Below are positions 1 to 3,699 of a stretch of DNA of 8,786 nt, piece after piece. The notes under the pieces were generated by a model that saw only the letters and a program-made list of their open reading frames with translations, ran no database searches and was not told where the DNA came from. The first letter of the stretch is position 1; every line of letters starts with the position of its first letter. The position numbers and the translations under genes are program-made. Origin of the DNA: 0-14-3-00-41-53 sp041500225 (lineage in GTDB: Bacteria; Nitrospirota; Thermodesulfovibrionia; Thermodesulfovibrionales; SM23-35); contig JBGQLV010000082.1 of assembly GCA_041500225.1 (NCBI GenBank), forward strand, positions 1-8,786, read 5' to 3'.

Positions 1-663
1 AATAGAGAAGATGCCAACTATAATTGCGTCAAGCAACTGGCCGCGCAGATAGTTTCCAATCTGGATATTCAATTTATAAAATAAATACAGGGTAAATTCA
101 AAGTAACGGTTTGGCATAATGCTTACAAATGCCTGCTTAAACCTTCGTCCATCTTTCATAAGGAAAAATACTATAAAGGGGATAAGAACCATACCCGTGA
201 TTACAGACGCTGCATCTAGAAAGTGATCAAAAATCCAGCTTCCCACTCTCGCCATAGCACCTTGTATTCTGCTTAACAGGTTTAAATCCTTGACACCTAA
301 GAAGGCGAGATTATTGACAAGAAAGTTTTCAAAGTCGGAGACCATTAAAGCTGCCTTTTCAGAATTAAAACCAACCTGAAGCGCCTTTATTTCCTCATAT
401 AAAACAGGCAAAAAAACAACGGATGAAATGCCTGCAATTGCAAAAATAAACAAAAAAATAGCGGATGTTGCAGATGTTCGACTCATTCCGCGGGATTCAA
501 GAAAGCTTGCTAAAGGGTCTAAGACATATGCCAGCAGGGCAGATATTATCATCAATTTTACTATGTCAGAGATAACAGCAAGAAATGAGATAAGTATAAT
601 AAAAGCAATAAAAAAAATTGTTATTTTGACCATGTTACTACCGCTGTTCCTGTAGATTTTCAT
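1..663 (-). CDS. AI-2E family (PerM/UPF0118) permease, 3' end missing
   Basis: This is the first 221 codons of a membrane protein that runs off the left edge of the window; family members usually have about 350 residues. The translation has an N-terminal hydrophobic pair (about residues 14-50), then a third hydrophobic segment (about 66-90), an amphipathic region with few membrane traits (about 90-150), and another membrane segment (about 153-170). The stretch LIPFIVFFLMKDG (about 161-173) and the later IGNYLRGQLLDAIIVGIFS match the conserved pattern of AI-2E/PerM permeases. The family is linked to export of autoinducer-2 or other small solutes and to Na+/H+ antiport, so the substrate cannot be named here. 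The start at 663 overlaps the upstream stop as TAATG; a second in-frame ATG at 633 (MVKI) is possible. Neither start has a strong Shine-Dalgarno, which fits translational coupling to the upstream gene. Confidence 0.9.
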   Translation of the reverse strand, partial: MKIYRNSGSNMVKITIFFIAFIILISFLAVISDIVKLMIISALLAYVLDPLASFLESRGMSRTSATSAIFLFIFAIAGISSVVFLPVLYEEIKALQVGFNSEKAALMVSDFENFLVNNLAFLGVKDLNLLSRIQGAMARVGSWIFDHFLDAASVITGMVLIPFIVFFLMKDGRRFKQAFVSIMPNRYFEFTLYLFYKLNIQIGNYLRGQLLDAIIVGIFSI

Positions 664-1178
664 TAGCTATCTAATTGGGTTCGATGACTCAAGTGGCTTA
701 ATTCGCTTACCTGTTCGTTAGTGCTTTTTAAACGTTCACCAATGGTCCAGGCCAGTTTAAATAAAATTTTACTCCCGAGTCCTGGGTCACGGTTGATAAG
801 GTCAAGAAGTTCAGGCTTAAAAAAACATAACATTTTACAGGGTGTTTTACTAATAGCTGTTGCACTTCTTGGCGAATCATCAAGGAGGGCTAATTCTCCA
901 AAAAAGTCTCCGTCATTCAGTTCTGCCAGCATATGTTTGACAGTCCCACATACAATTTCCACAGTGCCTTTTACAATAATATACATCCCGAGCCCAACAT
1001 CACCCTGATTAAAGATTACCTCATTTTTTTTATATTCCCTTTGATGTAAGATACGTTTAATCGTTCTCAGTTCCCTGTTGTTTAGATCTTGAAAAATAGG
1101 GATTTGTATGAGAATATTATCTATCTCATCCGTTTCCTTTTGACGAAACTTAAAGATATTTTCCCAGAGTTTATTCAC
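663..1178 (-). CDS. Stand-alone cyclic-nucleotide-binding domain protein (no HTH)
   Basis: This 171-residue protein consists of one cNMP-binding (CAP-type) beta-barrel, roughly residues 25-145. The phosphate-binding cassette FGELALLDDSPRSATA lies at residues 93-108 and keeps the Glu (E95) and Arg (R104) that contact the ribose and cyclic phosphate in the family, so real cAMP or cGMP binding is plausible. The part after the barrel is a short helical tail of about 30 residues, too short for the winged-helix DNA-binding domain of CRP/FNR regulators; this is more likely a ligand-sensing subunit than a transcription factor. The start is GTG, with a strong AGGGGAGGG ribosome binding site 9 bases upstream. 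Its TAA stop shares a base with the ATG of the AI-2E-type permease, so the two are probably co-translated. The ligand and partner are inferred, not seen. Confidence 0.92.
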   Translation of the reverse strand: MNKLWENIFKFRQKETDEIDNILIQIPIFQDLNNRELRTIKRILHQREYKKNEVIFNQGDVGLGMYIIVKGTVEIVCGTVKHMLAELNDGDFFGELALLDDSPRSATAISKTPCKMLCFFKPELLDLINRDPGLGSKILFKLAWTIGERLKSTNEQVSELSHLSHRTQLDS

Positions 1179-1227
1179 CTAAGATATCCCTCCCCTTTCG
1201 GTCATTCTGACTTGTCCGCCCACCAAT

Positions 1228-1257
1228 ATATAATCACAATTCATTGACATGTTTCAA
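1228..1257 (-). promoter_or_regulatory. Candidate sigma70-type promoter for the cNMP-binding gene
   Basis: On the minus strand TTGAAA (1257-1252) is followed after 18 bases by TTATAT (1233-1228), which is preceded by TG one base away (extended -10 type). The start of transcription would fall near 1221, leaving about 40 bases of leader containing the strong ribosome binding site. The -35 part overlaps a partial inverted repeat (TTGACATGTTTCAA, 1244-1257). The -10 match is imperfect, so this is only a candidate. Confidence 0.3.
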
Positions 1258-1260
1258 CAA

Positions 1261-1275
1261 TGAAGAACTTCTTCA
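1261..1275. repeat. 15-bp perfect palindrome, possible operator
   Basis: TGAAGAACTTCTTCA is a perfect inverted repeat (7-bp arms around one central base) in the 119-base gap between the HEAT-repeat gene and the cNMP-binding gene, immediately upstream of the candidate promoter of the latter. It has no T-run after it in either direction, so it does not look like an intrinsic terminator. A dimeric regulator site is possible but unproven. Confidence 0.4.
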
Positions 1276-1297
1276 AGGCTTTGTGATTTCCTTATTC

Positions 1298-1987
1298 TTA
1301 ATTTTTGTAGCCGATAACTTTTTCTCTTGACGAAAATTTTTCCAATACTGATAGGGCTTCTCCTTTTATATATGGATCATTATCGTTCTTTGCAATCTGC
1401 TTCAAAAAAGGGATCGCCTGCGGATCACCAATATTTCCAAGGGCTTTTATTGTACCGAATTTAATTGCAAAGCTCTTATCATTTAATACCGGAATTAAAA
1501 AAGGAACTGCCCTTGAATCGCCGATTTTTCCGAGCGACTGTATAGCAGCCTCTCTGACAAGAAGATTGTTATAATTTAATGCATCGATAAGGGAATCAAC
1601 TGCCCTTGAACCCTTATTAAAATCTTTCCCAAGGGCAATAGCAGTATTCCATTTCATTGCTGGACATTCCTCGTTAAGAAATGGGTCATTAAAGACCCTT
1701 ACCAGCACCTCTGACACCCTTGGGTCTGCAATCTCACCCAATAAACGAACTGCCCTGATTTTAATTCTCCAATCCTCAGCCTTAGTGATAACAAGATTCA
1801 GCAAGGCATCGACTGCTTTGCCATCCCCAATCCTGCCTAACTCTTCAACTGCTAACAGACGAGTTTGCCGGTCACTGCTTTGAAGATTTTCTACCAGATG
1901 ATCGATATCCCCTGCGATTGTTTTACCCCACGGTATAATTAAAGATGCAATAAATAATAAAATAAGTTTTAAATATTTGAATTTCAT
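1298..1987 (-). CDS. Exported HEAT-repeat (PBS-lyase type) protein
   Basis: This 229-residue protein begins with a signal peptide: basic MKFKYLK, a hydrophobic core (about 8-20), and a likely cleavage after KTIAG near residue 26, so it should act in the periplasm. The rest is a run of about six 30-residue helical repeats of the HEAT/PBS-lyase type. Their recognisable ends read ELGRIGD, LLGEIAD, SLGKIGD and ALGNIGD, each followed by a stretch like SRAVPFLIPVLND. Such alpha-solenoids are protein-binding scaffolds; no catalytic site is visible and phycobilin lyase activity is not implied outside cyanobacteria. One Cys (C107) lies in a slightly longer third repeat. The ATG has no good ribosome binding site. 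It lies upstream of, and in the same direction as, the cNMP-binding and permease genes, with a 119-base gap that has its own candidate promoter. The partner is unknown. Confidence 0.88.
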   Translation of the reverse strand: MKFKYLKLILLFIASLIIPWGKTIAGDIDHLVENLQSSDRQTRLLAVEELGRIGDGKAVDALLNLVITKAEDWRIKIRAVRLLGEIADPRVSEVLVRVFNDPFLNEECPAMKWNTAIALGKDFNKGSRAVDSLIDALNYNNLLVREAAIQSLGKIGDSRAVPFLIPVLNDKSFAIKFGTIKALGNIGDPQAIPFLKQIAKNDNDPYIKGEALSVLEKFSSREKVIGYKN

Positions 1988-1993
1988 CTTTAT

Positions 1994-2001
1994 AGTATAA
2001 T
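1994..2001. promoter_or_regulatory. Overlapping divergent -10 elements
   Basis: The 57-base gap between the divergent HEAT-repeat and transaldolase genes contains TATAAT on the plus strand (1996-2001), a perfect -10 hexamer, and TATACT on the minus strand (1999-1994). The plus-strand site would give a leader of about 35 bases for the transaldolase. The minus-strand site ends only 6 bases before the HEAT gene ATG, which would make that transcript leaderless or nearly so. No good -35 hexamer is at standard spacing on either strand, so the call is tentative. Confidence 0.35.
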
Positions 2002-2044
2002 GAATCGCTAAAAACCTTGTTACAAATTTTTATAAGGGGGTATT

Positions 2045-2695
2045 ATGAAATTTTTCATTGATACTGCAAATGTTGAGGAGATTAAGAAGGCATGGGACCT
2101 TGGGGTTATTGACGGAGTAACAACAAACCCATCCCTTATATCAAAAGAGGGTAGAGAGCCCGTTACATTACTTAAAGAAATCTGTAGCATCGTCAACGGA
2201 CCAGTGAGTGCAGAGGCAGTAAGTATGACTACAGACGAACTGATCAAAGAAGCAGAATCCCTCTCAAATATCCATGAAAACATCGTGATAAAAATTCCGA
2301 TGATAGAGGACGGACTCAGGGCAGTGAAAAAGCTTTCGGGCATGGGCATCAAGACAAATGTAACACTCGTCTTTTCCCAAAGCCAGGCCCTGCTTGCTGC
2401 AAAAGCCGGCGCAAGTTATGTGAGTCCTTTCGTCGGAAGGCTCGATGACATAAGTCATTTTGGAATGGGAATTGTCAGTGATATTATGGAGATATACGAA
2501 AACTATATGTTTGATACTGAGGTAATAGTAGCAAGTGTAAGGAATCCACTTCATGTTGTAGAGGCTGCAAAAATGGGTGCTCATATCGCAACAATCCCTT
2601 ACTCTGTTATAATACAACTAATAAGGCACCCTCTTACAGACATAGGTATCGAGAGGTTCTTGAAGGACTGGGAGAAGGTGCCAAAAAAGCAGTAA
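2045..2695 (+). CDS. tal: Transaldolase, small TalC/MipB type
   Basis: This 216-residue TIM-barrel class I aldolase has the length of the short transaldolase/fructose-6-phosphate aldolase subfamily. MKFFIDTANVEEIKKA and VTTNPSLISKEGR near the start are hallmark sequences. The Schiff-base Lys is K83 in VIKIPM, followed by TNVTLVFS (about 104-111) and SPFVGRLDD (about 127-135). Two residues separate the two activities in this family: E. coli fructose-6-phosphate aldolase has Gln and Tyr where transaldolases have Glu and Phe. Here they appear to be E57 (SAEAVS) and F129 (SPFVGR), so transaldolase activity in the non-oxidative pentose phosphate pathway is favoured. The reaction moves dihydroxyacetone from sedoheptulose 7-phosphate to glyceraldehyde 3-phosphate in the cytoplasm. 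AAGGGGG four bases before the ATG is a strong ribosome binding site. The gene is divergent from the HEAT-repeat gene. Confidence 0.95.
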   Translation: MKFFIDTANVEEIKKAWDLGVIDGVTTNPSLISKEGREPVTLLKEICSIVNGPVSAEAVSMTTDELIKEAESLSNIHENIVIKIPMIEDGLRAVKKLSGMGIKTNVTLVFSQSQALLAAKAGASYVSPFVGRLDDISHFGMGIVSDIMEIYENYMFDTEVIVASVRNPLHVVEAAKMGAHIATIPYSVIIQLIRHPLTDIGIERFLKDWEKVPKKQ

Positions 2696-2815
2696 AAAAG
2701 GCTTCATTGTGTCATTCCTGCGAAAGCAGGAATCCAGTGTATTGTAGAAGATAAATCTCAAGTTCTGGATTCCGGGTCAAGCCCGGAATGACATCAAGAG
2801 CAAGTCTTTTTTACT
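2691..2815. terminator. Terminator-like outer stem with A and T tracts around a repeat element
   Basis: AGTAAAAAAGGCTT (2691-2704) pairs with AAGTCTTTTTTACT (2802-2815) over 14 positions with one G-U wobble. The left arm contains the transaldolase stop codon. An A-run on the left and a T-run on the right are what is expected of a terminator, but the loop is about 97 bases because the palindromic element at 2711-2792 lies inside it. Whether it still terminates cannot be judged from sequence. Confidence 0.4.
2711..2792. repeat. Nested inverted-repeat element (REP/MITE-like), 82 bp
   Basis: The element starts GTCATTCC and ends with its complement GGAATGAC. The left half is a hairpin ATTCCTGC-GAAA-GCAGGAAT (2714-2733), with an 8-bp perfect stem and a GNRA loop. 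The right half is a second 8-bp hairpin, ATTCCGGG/CCCGGAAT (2769-2789). In addition GGAATCCAG (2729-2737) is the exact complement of CTGGATTCC (2765-2773), so the whole unit can also fold as one long stem. From memory, sequences of this form (a CGAAAG-centred hairpin opposite a GGTCAAGCC-centred hairpin) are dispersed in many bacterial genomes. There is no ORF in it, so it would need a transposase or REP-associated protein supplied from elsewhere. Confidence 0.85.
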
Positions 2816-2840
2816 AATTCCTTAAGTAACAGGAGAAATA

Positions 2841-3053
2841 ATGCCTATATTTGAATATAAATGTAAAAGTTGCGGAGAAGACTTCGAAAAACTTGTTTTT
2901 GGAAATAAAAAAGTCAGTTGTCCTAAATGCAGTTCTAAAGAAGTAAAAAAGAAGTTTTCTGTATTTAGTGCGACAGGCACAGAAAAACCCCTTGCCGGCA
3001 CATCATCAGGCTGCACATCCTGTACCAAAAACACATGCAGTTCTTGCCATTAA
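2841..3053 (+). CDS. FmdB-type zinc-ribbon protein
   Basis: This 70-residue protein starts MPIFEYKCKSCGEDFEKL, the typical opening of the FmdB regulatory-protein family (CxxC-CxxC zinc ribbon). Zinc ligands are C8 and C11 (CKSC) and C27 and C30 (CPKC). A flexible, Gly/Ser/Thr-rich linker follows (about 42-57), then a second Cys group, C58, C61, C66 and C69, ending in His, which might bind another metal. The family was named after a putative regulator of formamidase genes, but its general function is unknown, so a regulatory role should not be assumed. AGGAGA four bases before the ATG is a good ribosome binding site. The gene follows the transaldolase in the same direction with 145 bases between them, largely taken up by the inverted-repeat element, and is convergent with the lipoprotein gene. 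Confidence 0.9.
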   Translation: MPIFEYKCKSCGEDFEKLVFGNKKVSCPKCSSKEVKKKFSVFSATGTEKPLAGTSSGCTSCTKNTCSSCH

Positions 3054-3139
3054 TCTTAACGAGACGGTGAAATTTAGACTTGCTGAAATGGAAACTCTTT
3101 GATTCCCTGTTTCACCCATTCTCCGATTCTTATAACTTT

Positions 3140-3592
3140 TCACTCAGGCTGTCGGAACGGATTTGCCCTCAGTACCTGAGAAAGTTTTAAAGGTCTTCCT
3201 TCAAATACAAAGACTGCCAGACCTCTGTCTTCTGTTCTTTTACCTCCGGCTATCCAGGTGCCCTTCCATGATACATTGACGGAAACTACTGAATCCTCTA
3301 TCTTAACCCATGTTGGAGTAAATGTGAGTTCAGCACTGTCAAAACTTTTAATGACACCGATAAGTTCCCTATAGCCATCTTTTGTAGAACTCCTCTCGAG
3401 GGTTTCACGGTCATTCTTTATATAGGCATTTCTAATAGTCTCTGCGAGTCCAAATGCCTCTTGTGCTATCTTCGATTCCGGCGAAACCGGCCTGACCTCT
3501 TTCTTGCCGCATGATAGCAGGAGTAAAGCTAAGAGAGCCAATTGCAAAAGACTCACAACAGAGGTCACAGAGACACATAACACATGATGCAT
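3140..3592 (-). CDS. Small lipoprotein, possibly NTF2-like, start uncertain
   Basis: From the ATG at 3592 this is a 150-residue protein with a hydrophobic signal (LLQLALLALLLL) ending in the lipobox LLSC, Cys at residue 28, followed by GKKEVRP; it should be lipid-anchored and face the periplasm. The mature part has a helical start (SKIAQEAFGLAETIRNAYIK), a central helix and then alternating beta-type strands (LTFTPTWVKI, VVSVNVSWKGTW, LAVFVFEG). That layout resembles NTF2-like or SnoaL folds, but I do not recognise the family. The reading frame is open up to 3682, but the upstream part translates repeat DNA (NPPNPPLLKGG) and is unlikely to be protein. The ATG at 3592 has no ribosome binding site and no basic residue before the hydrophobic core; an ATT at 3613 has both. 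The gene follows gyrB directly. Confidence 0.7.
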   Translation of the reverse strand: MHHVLCVSVTSVVSLLQLALLALLLLSCGKKEVRPVSPESKIAQEAFGLAETIRNAYIKNDRETLERSSTKDGYRELIGVIKSFDSAELTFTPTWVKIEDSVVSVNVSWKGTWIAGGKRTEDRGLAVFVFEGRPLKLSQVLRANPFRQPE

Positions 3593-3626
3593 GATATTTG
3601 TTTTTTTAGTAATCCATCCCTCCTCG

Positions 3627-3647
3627 CCCCCCTTTAGTAAAGGTGGG
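3627..3647. repeat. C/G-rich imperfect hairpin in the gyrB-lipoprotein junction
   Basis: CCCCCCTTT and AAAGGTGGG flank a 3-base centre, giving CCTTT/AAAGG plus CCC/GGG with one mismatch; a further run of six G follows at 3650-3655. In one frame it reads NPPNPPLLKGG. From memory, such C-run/G-run hairpins are dispersed non-coding repeats in many bacteria and are often mistranslated as protein. There is no T-run after it on the minus strand, so it is not a typical terminator for gyrB. Confidence 0.6.
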
Positions 3648-3658
3648 TTGGGGGGATT

Positions 3659-3693
3659 TATCCTGTATCTTGTATCTTGCATCTTGCATCTTA
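3659..3693. repeat. Five-copy 7-bp tandem repeat just after gyrB
   Basis: The plus strand reads TATCCTG, TATCTTG, TATCTTG, CATCTTG, CATCTTA in perfect register, 35 bases in all, starting 6 bases beyond the gyrB stop. Variation is limited to the first position and one or two others, as in a short variable-number tandem repeat. It supplies the ATG used by the longest open frame into the lipoprotein gene, one reason that longer start is not believed. Confidence 0.75.
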
Positions 3694-3699
3694 AGTGTA

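Noticed and set aside
721..1008. 95-codon plus-strand open frame opposite the cNMP-binding gene
   Set aside because: Antisense shadow; the minus-strand frame has clear family motifs and a strong ribosome binding site.
663..1178. CRP/FNR transcription factor
   Set aside because: The protein ends about 30 residues after the sensor barrel, with no helix-turn-helix domain.
2264..2617. Minus-strand open frame with many Cys opposite the transaldolase
   Set aside because: Antisense shadow of the tal coding sequence, no start signal and no recognisable motif.
2711..2792. CRISPR-like repeat
   Set aside because: There is only one pair of non-identical hairpins, with no regular spacers or repeated unit.
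3066..3116. GGTGAAA/TTTCACC pair between the convergent FmdB-type and lipoprotein genes as a terminator
   Set aside because: Arms of 7 bp are 37 bases apart with little pairing between and no T-run, so the evidence is too weak to call it.
3593..3682. Longer lipoprotein N-terminus (MQDTRYRINPPNPPLLKGG...) starting at 3682
   Set aside because: It would be translated from the 7-bp tandem repeat and the C/G hairpin, with no ribosome binding site, and would place 30 hydrophilic residues before a signal peptide.
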